NCBI GenBank assembly: GCA_017557635.1
Contig: JAFYYH010000013.1
Span: 1 to 64,000, forward strand
Direction: 5' to 3'
Origin: Bacteroidaceae bacterium
GTDB taxonomy: Bacteria > Bacteroidota > Bacteroidia > Bacteroidales > Bacteroidaceae
Length of the DNA stretch: 64,000 bases
A program made the position numbers and the translations under genes. The first letter of the stretch is position 1. Every line of letters starts with the position of its first letter. Under the pieces are notes generated by a model. It saw only the letters and a list, made by a program, of their open reading frames with translations, did no database searches and was not told where the DNA came from. Below are positions 37,406 through 46,542 of this stretch, piece after piece.

Positions 37406-39187
37406 ATGATAGTATGCATAGCTGAGAAGCCCAGCGTAGCAAAGGATATTGCCGATGTTCTGGGCGCCAAGACAAAACACGACGGGTACATTGAGGGTAA
37501 CGGTTACCAGGTAACCTGGACCTTCGGCCACCTTTGTACCCTGAAAGAGCCCCATGATTACACTGCCAACTGGAAGAACTGGAGTCTGGGCAGCCTGCCC
37601 ATGATACCGCCCCGGTTCGGCATAAAACTGATTGAGGATAAGGGAATCGAGAAACAGTTCAAGATAATTGAGTCACTAATGCAGAAGGCCGATGGCATTA
37701 TCAACTGCGGTGATGCCGGCCAGGAGGGTGAGCTCATACAGCGCTGGGTGATGCAGAAAGCCGGTGCCAAGTGCCCGGTCAAGCGCTTGTGGATATCGTC
37801 ACTGACCGAGGAGTCCATTCGCGAGGGATTCAGCCATCTGCAGGACCAGGATGCGTTCAAGTCACTCTACGAGGCTGGTTTGTGCCGCGCCATCGGCGAC
37901 TGGCTGCTGGGCATGAACGCCACCCGACTCTACACCATCAAGTACCGAAATAACAACAGCCGCCAGGTATTGTCCATCGGCCGAGTCCAGACCCCCACTC
38001 TGGCTCTTGTAGTCAACCGCCAGAAAGAGATTGATAACTTCAAGCCCGAGCAGTACTGGGAACTCAAGACCACATACCGCGACACCTCTTTCTCTTATAC
38101 CAAGGGAAAGTTCACCAAGATTGAGGACGGCCAGGCCGTGCTGGAGGAGATCCGCCCCTTGAACTTTGTCATAACCGACGTATCCCGTAAGGAAGGCAAG
38201 GACTACGCCCCGCGCCTGTTTGACCTGACATCACTCCAGGTTGAGTGCAACCGCAAATACGGATATTCGGCCGATGACACCCTCAAGACCATCCAGTCAC
38301 TCTACGAAAAAAAGATCACCACATACCCGCGCGTAGATACCACGTTCCTGAGCGATGACATCTACCCCAAGTGCCCCGGCATACTCAAGGGACTCAAGGA
38401 TTACGCCCAGTTCACCGCCCCGCTGGAGGGACAGAAACTGCCCAAGTCCAAGAAGGTGTTTGACAACAGCAAGGTGACCGATCACCATGCCATCATACCC
38501 ACCGGAGTCTACCCCAACAACCTGACCCAGCAGGAGCGCGCCGTGTTTGACCTGATAGCCCGCCGGTTCATCGCCGTCTTCTACCCCGACTGCCTCTACG
38601 CCCAGACAACAGTCATGGGAAAGGCCGGCCGCGCCGAGTTCAAGACCACGGGCCGCGAGATCCTCAAACCCGGATGGCGCGTGCTCTTTGACAAGGAAAA
38701 GACCGATGAAAAGGCCGATGACGACGAACGCATACTCCCCCAGTTCACCGTCGATGAGAGCGGTCCCCACCTGCCGGAGCTGCAGGAAAAGTGGACCACC
38801 CCGCCCAAACCCTACACCGAGGCAACCCTGCTGCGTGCAATGGAAACCGCCGGTAAGCTGGTAAACGATGAGGAACTGCGTGATGCCATGAAGGAGAACG
38901 GAATAGGCCGCCCGTCAACCCGCGCCGCAATCATAGAGACCTTATATAAACGCGGGTACATGCGCAAGGAGAAGAAGAACCTGTATCCCACGCCCACGGG
39001 CATCGGCCTAATAGACCTTATACATGAGGAGTTGCTCAAGAGCGCCGAACTCACGGGAATCTGGGAGAAGCACCTGCGCGAGATAGAGCGCGGCAAATAC
39101 CAGCCCGCCCAGTTCATGGACGAACTCAAGCAGATGGTCACCACACTGGTCCACGATGTTCTGGCCGACAACTCATCAAGATTATAG
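37406..39187 (+). CDS. topB: DNA topoisomerase III
   Basis: 593 residues. TOPRIM domain at the N-terminus (MIVCIAEKPSVAKDIADVLG, then NCGDAGQEGELI with the acidic metal-binding residues), and the active-site tyrosine in TYPRVDTTFLSDD. GIGRPSTRAAIIETLYKRGY is the conserved C-terminal core. Type IA enzyme that relaxes and decatenates DNA. No cysteine-rich zinc-finger tail follows the core, so this is a short form. Confidence 0.93.
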   Translation: MIVCIAEKPSVAKDIADVLGAKTKHDGYIEGNGYQVTWTFGHLCTLKEPHDYTANWKNWSLGSLPMIPPRFGIKLIEDKGIEKQFKIIESLMQKADGIINCGDAGQEGELIQRWVMQKAGAKCPVKRLWISSLTEESIREGFSHLQDQDAFKSLYEAGLCRAIGDWLLGMNATRLYTIKYRNNNSRQVLSIGRVQTPTLALVVNRQKEIDNFKPEQYWELKTTYRDTSFSYTKGKFTKIEDGQAVLEEIRPLNFVITDVSRKEGKDYAPRLFDLTSLQVECNRKYGYSADDTLKTIQSLYEKKITTYPRVDTTFLSDDIYPKCPGILKGLKDYAQFTAPLEGQKLPKSKKVFDNSKVTDHHAIIPTGVYPNNLTQQERAVFDLIARRFIAVFYPDCLYAQTTVMGKAGRAEFKTTGREILKPGWRVLFDKEKTDEKADDDERILPQFTVDESGPHLPELQEKWTTPPKPYTEATLLRAMETAGKLVNDEELRDAMKENGIGRPSTRAAIIETLYKRGYMRKEKKNLYPTPTGIGLIDLIHEELLKSAELTGIWEKHLREIERGKYQPAQFMDELKQMVTTLVHDVLADNSSRL

Positions 39188-39215
39188 ACAATCAACCTAA
39201 TTATAACCGATTAAT

Positions 39216-40403
39216 ATGAAGAAATCCTTTTCCTTTATTTGTGCAGCCCTGTGCCTGATGGGATGCGCCGAAGTCGTTGTTCAGGATGTTCCTGAGGTAG
39301 ATGATGACGATGCCGTTGAGGTGGCATTTGAAGATGTCACGACCGATGTCCGTATCGTACCGCTCATTTCAGATGATCCCTTGGGAGCATGCAATGAGCT
39401 CCATTGCTACGGCAATGAGGTATTCATGTCCGATAATACCGGCGAATACATCTACTACTTTGTTGACGGAAAACTGCAGTCAACGCTGCATGCCGTAGGA
39501 CGCGGTCCCGGTGAATATACCACCATCGCCCACTTCACCTACTCACCTGAAAAGAAACTGCTTCTGGTCAGCGCAGTGGGTGACATAACTGAATTCATGC
39601 AGCAGACCAACTCCATGATTATGAAATTCACCGTGCCTGACATGAAGTTTGTAGGCAAGATGCCCGTCGAAGGAAAGATAGCCACCATGTCATGCCAGGA
39701 CGGCGACAAGGTTCTTGCGGTAACCGCAGCCGCCAGTTTCTCACCCAATGACTTAAGTACATCGTTGGACACAAGCAGGATAGTCCTTTTTGACATAGAG
39801 ACCGGCCAGATCATCAAGAAATGCAGGAACATTTCATATTATGAATTCATGCAGGCAGACATATTACAGGCATCAGGAACCAATCTGAGCAACAACGTCT
39901 GCACGAGCGGTCTCATTAACAAGCTCTACCATTATGAGGACGGTAAGGAGAAGTTTGCCTTTGCCTTTACATTCCGTGAGAAGAATATCCCGCAAAACTA
40001 TTTTGATACTGACAAGGATCCGCAGGAGTCTCTCATGGGATTGATTGAGTTCATGATGACGGAGCAGGCAAAATACTGTCTGGAAGGCGGATTCTGGCCA
40101 ATCGTTGACGGAGACCGATACTCATTCTGGTATCACAATGTCATGGAACACTACCGTGACCACTATTACAGCTATGAAAACGGCAAGACCTTAAACTATT
40201 GCGGATTCCGCGCCAAGGGAACCAACAGACCTCTTTTACCCAAGGCAGTGGACGGCACGACATATGTCACAATAATGGAAGGTACGCCCGAATCACTGTT
40301 CGGTCCATCCAGTGAGCGCAGTTCATTCTCCTCCGATCTGGAGAAGGCCATGAACGCCCAGAATCTTAATAATCCGGTACTTGTTTACTACAAAATCAAA
40401 TAA
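39216..40403 (+). CDS. Six-bladed beta-propeller lipoprotein (cassette copy 1)
   Basis: 395 residues with lipobox CLMGC near residue 17. Propeller signature GRGPGEYTTIAHFTYSPEKK. Closely related to the protein at 41934: both share EVAFEDV-TD-RIVPLISD near the start and a NNPVLVYY-IK ending. Located just before an ECF sigma factor gene, so it may be the sensed or regulated envelope component. Only 28 bases separate it from topB. Confidence 0.82.
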   Translation: MKKSFSFICAALCLMGCAEVVVQDVPEVDDDDAVEVAFEDVTTDVRIVPLISDDPLGACNELHCYGNEVFMSDNTGEYIYYFVDGKLQSTLHAVGRGPGEYTTIAHFTYSPEKKLLLVSAVGDITEFMQQTNSMIMKFTVPDMKFVGKMPVEGKIATMSCQDGDKVLAVTAAASFSPNDLSTSLDTSRIVLFDIETGQIIKKCRNISYYEFMQADILQASGTNLSNNVCTSGLINKLYHYEDGKEKFAFAFTFREKNIPQNYFDTDKDPQESLMGLIEFMMTEQAKYCLEGGFWPIVDGDRYSFWYHNVMEHYRDHYYSYENGKTLNYCGFRAKGTNRPLLPKAVDGTTYVTIMEGTPESLFGPSSERSSFSSDLEKAMNAQNLNNPVLVYYKIK

Positions 40404-40470
40404 TTTCACCCAAATCGAAAAAAAATTTCATTTTCTCTGAAAGGAATCTGAGGGTTCGGATACTAATTGT

Positions 40471-40500
40471 ATGAACGAACTCCAAAAAACAGATGGATAA
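40471..40500 (+). CDS. Possible upstream peptide overlapping the sigma factor start
   Basis: A nine-codon frame MNELQKTDG followed by TAA starts 22 bases before the sigma factor ATG and ends eight bases into it, in a different frame. It could couple or limit sigma factor translation. No conservation data; it may be chance. Confidence 0.2.
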   Translation: MNELQKTDG

Positions 40501-40978
40501 CTTAGAGCTAGAATTCACAAAAATGGTCAGAGAGCACCGTAAGACAATATATACGGTCTGCTACTTCTTCTCTGACAATCCTGCCGAGGTCGATGACCTT
40601 TTCCAGGAAGTGTTGGTTAATCTTTGGAAAGGGTACCCCAAATTCCGCGGTGAAAGCAGTGTAAAGACTTGGCTGTGGCGCGTAAGCCTTAACACCTGCT
40701 GTGCCGTGAGCCGAGGCGAAAAGCGGAAAGCGCCAACAGTTCCGCTTGGCATTGAAAGCGACATTCTCAGCACCGGAAATGATGAGTCAAGTCATCAGAT
40801 CAAGATGCTGTATGACAGGATCAACAAACTCGAAGTGTTTGACCGCGCTATAATCCTTCTGTGGTTGGAGAGTATGAGTTACGATGAGATTGCAGCCATT
40901 GTAGGCCTTACCACATCGGCCGTTACAAGCAGGCTGTTCCGCATCAAGGAGCAACTCAAATCAATGTCTAACAATTAA
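40493..40978 (+). CDS. ECF-type RNA polymerase sigma factor
   Basis: 161 residues. Region 2 (TICYFF-like YTVCYFFSDNPAEVDDLFQE then VLVNLWKGYPKFRGESSVKTW) and region 4 (FDRAIILLWLESMSYDEIAA, IVGLTTSAVTSRLFRIKEQL) of sigma-70 family ECF factors. No region 1 or 3. Followed after 12 bases by a polytopic membrane protein that could restrain it, and flanked by two paralogous propeller lipoproteins. No FecR-type anti-sigma is present. Confidence 0.93.
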   Translation: MDNLELEFTKMVREHRKTIYTVCYFFSDNPAEVDDLFQEVLVNLWKGYPKFRGESSVKTWLWRVSLNTCCAVSRGEKRKAPTVPLGIESDILSTGNDESSHQIKMLYDRINKLEVFDRAIILLWLESMSYDEIAAIVGLTTSAVTSRLFRIKEQLKSMSNN

Positions 40979-40990
40979 AACAACGAACCT

Positions 40991-41920
40991 ATGACAGACA
41001 ATACTTTCAACCTCGATGAACTCAACGAGCTGAAGCAGGCTTATCAGCTTATTGATGAGAAACTGGACGGCAAGGAGATCGTAACTACCGAGCAGATCCG
41101 CACCGTCACCATTAAGAATATCGGATTCTTCAGGTCAATCTTCAAGAGAGACTTTAAATGGTCAACCCTTGCATTTGTACCTATCACCATCCTCTATCTG
41201 GTCATTGACCATAAATATACGGTCACATCGCTGTCTGTACTCTGCATTTATTATGCCATTGAGCTGACACTGCGTTACCTCCTGTTACGCAAGATGTATA
41301 CGGCCGATTTCTCCGTACTTGACGTGAAAACGCTCTTGGAAGAGGAGAAGAAATTTATGAAAGCCAATGTCGCCATTGCATTCTTTGGATACGCATTCTG
41401 GATTGCATACAGTCTGTTATACCTCAACATCACCATTGCAATAATCTTCTCAGCTATACTGCTTCTGATGATTGTGACCAGAACCGGATTATTCAAGAAA
41501 GGTCTTGTCAGGTCTCTCTCCACTCCCGTAGAACCCGTACAGATAGGAAAGGGCAGACAGATATTCATCTGGATATTCTCCACGATTCTGCTTCTTGTAC
41601 TTATCCCATTATTCGTAGGGTTTGTCAAAGACTTGATAGACAATGGATTTGATTTCATCAAGTTAGTGCACAGAATAGGTTATGGACTCGCTTACCTTAC
41701 CGTCGTACTCCAAGGCATGTTCCTGAGAAAGATCAGGGACGGTAAGGCCACCATTATGAGCAAGGTCACTTCAATTATGGCAATAGCCAGCATCGTACTG
41801 ACAATAATACCTGCCGTAAGTATGTGTATCAACAATGACTCAGTAATGTTCACCGATCTTTTCCCTGCATTCCTTTCAACAATGGTATTGTATCTTAACA
41901 CAATGCCCAGAAAACACTAA
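40991..41920 (+). CDS. Polytopic membrane protein, candidate anti-sigma factor
   Basis: 309 residues. The first 50 residues are soluble and charged (LNELKQAYQLIDEKLDGKEI); about eight hydrophobic segments follow, including WSTLAFVPITILYLVI and IFIWIFSTILLLVLIPLFVG. No zinc-binding anti-sigma (HxxxCxxC) motif. Its place directly behind the ECF sigma gene and its cytoplasmic N-terminal helix region make it a plausible membrane anti-sigma factor, but this is inference from context. No recognised family. Confidence 0.5.
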   Translation: MTDNTFNLDELNELKQAYQLIDEKLDGKEIVTTEQIRTVTIKNIGFFRSIFKRDFKWSTLAFVPITILYLVIDHKYTVTSLSVLCIYYAIELTLRYLLLRKMYTADFSVLDVKTLLEEEKKFMKANVAIAFFGYAFWIAYSLLYLNITIAIIFSAILLLMIVTRTGLFKKGLVRSLSTPVEPVQIGKGRQIFIWIFSTILLLVLIPLFVGFVKDLIDNGFDFIKLVHRIGYGLAYLTVVLQGMFLRKIRDGKATIMSKVTSIMAIASIVLTIIPAVSMCINNDSVMFTDLFPAFLSTMVLYLNTMPRKH

Positions 41921-41933
41921 AACTGATATTATT

Positions 41934-43097
41934 ATGAAAAGAACTATATTTCTTGTTTGCATGACAGCTACAGTCATGCTGTTCACAGAGTGTAAGAAAA
42001 CCGCGTCCTTTGAAAACTTTGTTTCAATAACCGATTGCGATCAGGCCCAGGAAGTTGCGTTCGAGGATGTTGCAACCGATATCAGGATTGTACCTCTCAT
42101 AAGCGACGAGCCCGTTGGCGGCTGTAGCAGCGTCAAATGTTACGGATCCATGGTACTGGTACTTGCCGATCAGGCAAAAAGCCTCTACATCTTTGAAGAC
42201 GGCAAGCAGATAGCCCATCTGTGCAAGGTCGGCCGCGGCCGTGGAGAATACACTCTCATAGGTGATTTTGTATACTCTCCCAAGAACAAACTTCTTTATA
42301 TCAAAGGAGCCGCTGGCATCAACCATGTACTTGTCTATTCCTTCCCTGACCTGCAGTTCCTGAGATCATTTGACGGCGGTGACTTCACAGCTTTTGCCGA
42401 GCATGACGATTCCACTCTGATCTGCCGAATGGCTTATGAAGAGGACTGCAAGTTTGCCGATTATTTCGTCAGCACAAAAACGGGCGAGAAACTCGGCTTT
42501 GTAAAAGAGGTTGGCCTGACATCCCTGATGTACAACACCGAGATGAATTATTACACTCCCGAGCACAGAATTCTGCTTGAGACGGGCTCTGTCAATACCA
42601 TATCGGAAATACCGGCCAAGATAGGTGAAAAAGAGAGAATCATACGTAAGTTCGACTTTGGTGACAAGAGTATTTCCTCCAAATACGATTCAATCAACTT
42701 AGAAGATGACCTGAACTCCTTGTTAACAGACTTCATGCAGTCCATCTTAACCAATAGTGAAACCATACTGAACATAAACAAGGCCGTTGCGACCGAAGGT
42801 TCTGTCTCCTTCTGGTATAGTTCCCTCGTCAAGGGAAAGGATGCCACCTATTGCCGCATCAACGACAACGATGAAATGGTCAGATACTGCGGTTTCAAGG
42901 CTTCGGGAACAAAAACCGGACTGTTTGCAACCACCGTAACTGAGAAAGGCGAATACGTAGCTCTGGTTGAAGGACTCCCCGAGACACTTTTTGATGAAGA
43001 GTCCGATGTGCGCAGCGAGTTCTCAGCCAAACTGGAGAAAACAATGAAAGCCCAAGCCTTCAATAACCCCGTACTGATATATTACAACATAAAATAA
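41934..43097 (+). CDS. Six-bladed beta-propeller protein (cassette copy 2)
   Basis: 387 residues, paralogue of the protein at 39216. N-terminal hydrophobic stretch ends MLFTECKK; if this is a lipobox it has glutamate at -1, which is abnormal, so anchoring is doubtful. Signature reads GRGRGEYTLIGDFVYSPKNK in place of GRGPGEY. Follows the candidate anti-sigma gene by 13 bases, so it is probably co-transcribed with the sigma factor. Confidence 0.78.
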   Translation: MKRTIFLVCMTATVMLFTECKKTASFENFVSITDCDQAQEVAFEDVATDIRIVPLISDEPVGGCSSVKCYGSMVLVLADQAKSLYIFEDGKQIAHLCKVGRGRGEYTLIGDFVYSPKNKLLYIKGAAGINHVLVYSFPDLQFLRSFDGGDFTAFAEHDDSTLICRMAYEEDCKFADYFVSTKTGEKLGFVKEVGLTSLMYNTEMNYYTPEHRILLETGSVNTISEIPAKIGEKERIIRKFDFGDKSISSKYDSINLEDDLNSLLTDFMQSILTNSETILNINKAVATEGSVSFWYSSLVKGKDATYCRINDNDEMVRYCGFKASGTKTGLFATTVTEKGEYVALVEGLPETLFDEESDVRSEFSAKLEKTMKAQAFNNPVLIYYNIK

Positions 43098-43105
43098 AAC
43101 AATAT

Positions 43106-43148
43106 AGCCGTTCGTTTCACGTTATTACAACAGATGAGACGAACGGCT
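43106..43148 (+). promoter_or_regulatory. Hairpin overlapping the start codon of the PorE-like gene
   Basis: AGCCGTTCGTTTCA (43106-43119) pairs with TGAGACGAACGGCT (43135-43148), 14 pairs with one G-U. The ATG (43134-43136) sits at the loop-stem boundary and the first codons form the right arm. Formed in mRNA read through from the propeller gene, it would hide the start region. Confidence 0.6.
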
Positions 43149-45113
43149 GCATATCTTATAGTGTCAGCCCTGTGGTTGCTTTGCAGCTGCGGGGCTGAAC
43201 TCAGTCTGCGTAAGGGTGACCAGCGCTATGCCCTGGGCGAATACACCGAGGCCGCCGCTCTCTACAAGAAAGCCTACGCCGGAACCCCCGCGTCCGAAAA
43301 GCAGTTGCGCGGTGAGACCGCCTTCAAGCTGGCCGAGTGCTACCGCCGCACTAACTACGTGCCGCGTGCCCTTGCCGCCTACCGCAACGCCATCCGCTAC
43401 AACTATCCCGACTCCATAGTCTATCGCCATCTGGCCGATATGCTCCGACTTGACGGTAAACCCGCCGAGGCCGAGAAGAACTACCTCATCGCGCTGCAGC
43501 ACGACTCAACTGATGTGCTGGCCAGGAACGGTCTGGAATCCTGCCGTCTCATCCAGGGCTGGAAGGACAACCCCACCCGATATATCGTCAAGAAGGATCC
43601 CTTACTGAACGGCCGCTACAGCGACTGGTCACCGGTATTCGGCAGCGCAGAGTATGACGTCATCTACTTCACCTCATCCCGAAAGGAGTGTGCAGGCGAT
43701 GAGATAAACGGAATAACCGGAATGAAGAACTGTGACATATTCGTGTCACGCAAGGATGACAAGGGAATCTGGAAAAAGCCGGAACCGATTGAGGGAGGCC
43801 TGAATTCCGAATTTGAGGACGGCACCTGTGCGCTGAGCCCCGATTTCTCCACCATGTACTACACCTACTGTGCATCGGACCCTCAACAGCCCCGTCCCGC
43901 CGCCATTTACAAATCCGCCAGATCCGACGCCTCATGGTCAGAGGGCTCACCTTTCGGCAGTTCCAAAGACTCCATCTATAACTTTGCGCACCCCACTGTC
44001 TCGCCCGACGGAAAGTGGCTCTATTTCGTGTCCGATATGGACGGAGGCTTCGGTGGAATGGACCTGTGGCGAATCCCCATTGACGGCCGTCTGATAGGAG
44101 CCGAAAACCTTGGCCCCTACATCAACACCCCCGGCAATGAGATGTTCCCCATGTTCCGCCGTAACGGAGAGCTCTACTTCTCATCAAACGGCCATCCCGG
44201 CATGGGCGGACTGGATATCTTCTGTGCCGTAAGCACCAGTGACACCACCTGGACCGTAACCAATCTGGGTACTCCCGTAAACTCTCAGGCCGATGACTTT
44301 GGCATGACCTTTGAGGGTGACTACACACGCGGATTCTTCAGCAGCAACCGCGGCGACGGACGCGGACGTGACCATATCTACTCCTTTGAACTGCCCGAAA
44401 CCGTTCACAACATAATAGGCTGGGTCTATGAGAAAGACGGTTATGAACTGCCCGATGCGCTGGTCTACCTGATAGGCAATGACGGCACCAACCTCAAACT
44501 GAACGTCAGGGAAGACGGCTCATTCACACAGCGAGTCAAACCGGGAGTAAGTTACCTGCTGCTGGGCACAGCCAAGGGTTTCATGAACTACAAGCAGGAG
44601 ATGACTGCCGACAGCACCGTCCAGGACCGCGAATACGTGCTGCAGTTCCCGCTCTCATCAATCTCCAAGCCGGTGCTCATAGACAACATCTTCTTTGACT
44701 TCAACAGCGCAAACCTGCGTGCCGAGTCGGCAGAGTCACTTAACGAACTGGTACAGCTGCTTACAGACAACGCAGGCGTAACCATCGAGATTGGAGCCCA
44801 CTGTGACTATAAGGGTGATGACGAATACAACAAACGCCTCTCACAGCAGCGTGCCGAGAGCGTAGTCGATTACCTGATCAAACACGGCATAAAGAAAGAC
44901 CGCCTTACCGCACGCGGTTACGGAGAGTCACAGCCCAAGACCATCAACAAGAAGGTGGCCGAAAAGTATGATTTCCTTACGGAGGATACCGTATTGACCG
45001 AGGATTTCATCCTGACCCTGCCCGATGCCCAGCAGGAGATCTGCAACCAGCTTAACCGCCGTACCGAGTTCCGCGTTATACGCACCACCTACGGTCTGTT
45101 CGGCGGACAATAA
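43134..45113 (+). CDS. PorE-like OmpA-family lipoprotein (TPR, PD40, CRD, OmpA)
   Basis: 659 residues with lipobox WLLCSC near residue 20. Order: TPR region (about 25-130, LRKGDQRYALGEYTEAAALY), PD40/WD40-like propeller blades (about 150-420, FAHPTVSPDGKWLYFVSDMD), a carboxypeptidase-regulatory-type domain (about 425-510) and an OmpA peptidoglycan-binding domain (DNIFFDFNSANLRAESAESL; IEIGAHCDYKGDDEYNKRLS). This is the architecture of PorE of the type IX secretion system, although other Bacteroidales OmpA proteins share it and no other por genes are present. Stop directly abuts the convergent rRNA methylase stop. Confidence 0.82.
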   Translation: MRRTAAYLIVSALWLLCSCGAELSLRKGDQRYALGEYTEAAALYKKAYAGTPASEKQLRGETAFKLAECYRRTNYVPRALAAYRNAIRYNYPDSIVYRHLADMLRLDGKPAEAEKNYLIALQHDSTDVLARNGLESCRLIQGWKDNPTRYIVKKDPLLNGRYSDWSPVFGSAEYDVIYFTSSRKECAGDEINGITGMKNCDIFVSRKDDKGIWKKPEPIEGGLNSEFEDGTCALSPDFSTMYYTYCASDPQQPRPAAIYKSARSDASWSEGSPFGSSKDSIYNFAHPTVSPDGKWLYFVSDMDGGFGGMDLWRIPIDGRLIGAENLGPYINTPGNEMFPMFRRNGELYFSSNGHPGMGGLDIFCAVSTSDTTWTVTNLGTPVNSQADDFGMTFEGDYTRGFFSSNRGDGRGRDHIYSFELPETVHNIIGWVYEKDGYELPDALVYLIGNDGTNLKLNVREDGSFTQRVKPGVSYLLLGTAKGFMNYKQEMTADSTVQDREYVLQFPLSSISKPVLIDNIFFDFNSANLRAESAESLNELVQLLTDNAGVTIEIGAHCDYKGDDEYNKRLSQQRAESVVDYLIKHGIKKDRLTARGYGESQPKTINKKVAEKYDFLTEDTVLTEDFILTLPDAQQEICNQLNRRTEFRVIRTTYGLFGGQ

Positions 45114-46469
45114 TCAGGATATTGAATTACGTATCCTCCACTCCTGAGGATACAAGTTATTGGCACGGTTGCCTATATTCTTGGCAAATCCCAGAGGTAT
45201 GTCCTTATATGTGAGCAGCAATATGCCGCGCGGTGCATCATCAAGTCTGATTGCATCGCAGTGAAGGTATGAAAGAGCCTGCTGTCGGGTAACCTCAACC
45301 TGCCGGAAAGCATCACGGTTAAGAGCGTTGCTCATGGCAAGAGCGTGAGCCGGAACCCAGTCACGACCCTTCATGACAGCCACCTCGATACCGGGCACAA
45401 GCGCATACAGATCCTGTCCGGCCTGCCACATCTCATCCTTAAGGTCCGATGGCAACGCATATACCGATTCGTTCTTTATGAAGAACTCGTATCCGTCTGC
45501 AATCCATCCCTTGCACTCGGCAGGTATCTTTGAACCGTCTGCCTTGAAAGGTCTGCCCTTCAATGCAACCTGAGACCCTTCAGGCTTGCGCAACAGACAA
45601 AGGAAGAAACCCTCGCCGCGTGTGCGGTGCTGCATGAAATGGTAAACAGGCAGATTGTCATCAGTCAGTGAACCCGCGATATTCCATTCGGGATCAGGAT
45701 TCAGGTCAACGGCCTCTGCTCCGAACCTGTCCATAATCCAGCGTACATTATCCTCATCCTCCTGACGGTTGAAGGTGCAGGTGCTGTAAATCAGGTATCC
45801 GCCGGCCTTCAGTGCAGGCCAGATATCCGCAATTATCTCACGCTGACGCTGGGCACACATCTCCACGTTCTTAAGGCTCCAGTCACGTACTGCAACCTCA
45901 TCCTTACGGAACATACCCTCACCCGAGCAGGGTGCATCGACGGCAATCACATCAAACATAAGGCTTGACTCGCCGATCTGCCTGGGCGAGTTGCAGGTGA
46001 CCATCACACCGGGACGTCCCCACTTGACCATATTCTCGGCCAGTATCTGTGCGCGGCCGCGCTGAATCTCGTTCGATATGAGCAGACTGCCCTCCGGAAG
46101 CAGCCCGGCCAGCAGCGTTGATTTTCCGCCGGGAGCGGCGCAGAGGTCAAGCGCACGGACCGGACCGTTTACGCATTTCCTCAAAGCCTGGGCCAGGAAC
46201 ATGGACGAAGCCTCCTGAACATAATAGCAGCCTTGATGCAGCAGCGGATCCATCGTAAACTGCGGACGATGATCCAGATAGACGGCATTGTCCATCCACT
46301 TAACGCGTGCATCGGCCCTGCATTCAAGTGACTCAAGAACAAGGTTTTGGGCATCGGCAGACTTGGAATTGAACCTTATGCTTACCTCCGGTTCGGTCTC
46401 CAAAGCGGCCAGCAAAGCGTCACGCTCTGCAGCCGGTAAGATGTTGATAAATTCCTGCGGAAATGCCAT
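45114..46469 (-). CDS. RsmF/YebU-like rRNA (cytosine-C5)-methyltransferase
   Basis: 451 residues. NOL1/NOP2/Sun family: SAM motif ALDLCAAPGGKSTLLAGLLP, catalytic segment VIAVDAPCSGEGMFRKDE, and the second cysteine in LIYSTCTFNRQEDEDNVRW. A C-terminal region of about 150 residues resembles the PUA-type RNA-binding part of RsmF. Expected to form m5C in 16S rRNA. Divergent from thyA. Confidence 0.92.
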   Translation of the reverse strand: MAFPQEFINILPAAERDALLAALETEPEVSIRFNSKSADAQNLVLESLECRADARVKWMDNAVYLDHRPQFTMDPLLHQGCYYVQEASSMFLAQALRKCVNGPVRALDLCAAPGGKSTLLAGLLPEGSLLISNEIQRGRAQILAENMVKWGRPGVMVTCNSPRQIGESSLMFDVIAVDAPCSGEGMFRKDEVAVRDWSLKNVEMCAQRQREIIADIWPALKAGGYLIYSTCTFNRQEDEDNVRWIMDRFGAEAVDLNPDPEWNIAGSLTDDNLPVYHFMQHRTRGEGFFLCLLRKPEGSQVALKGRPFKADGSKIPAECKGWIADGYEFFIKNESVYALPSDLKDEMWQAGQDLYALVPGIEVAVMKGRDWVPAHALAMSNALNRDAFRQVEVTRQQALSYLHCDAIRLDDAPRGILLLTYKDIPLGFAKNIGNRANNLYPQEWRIRNSIS

Positions 46470-46511
46470 GCCTTAGTTGAATTATAACGCGAAGGTAAGC
46501 CAAAAAATCAG

Positions 46512-46519
46512 TATATTCG
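46512..46519 (+). promoter_or_regulatory. -7-like box TATATTCG for thyA-folA
   Basis: Variant of TAnnTTTG, 23 bases before the thyA ATG at 46543; supports that start over in-frame codons upstream. Confidence 0.4.
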
Positions 46520-46542
46520 CAGACAATAAAAAGGAAAACTTA

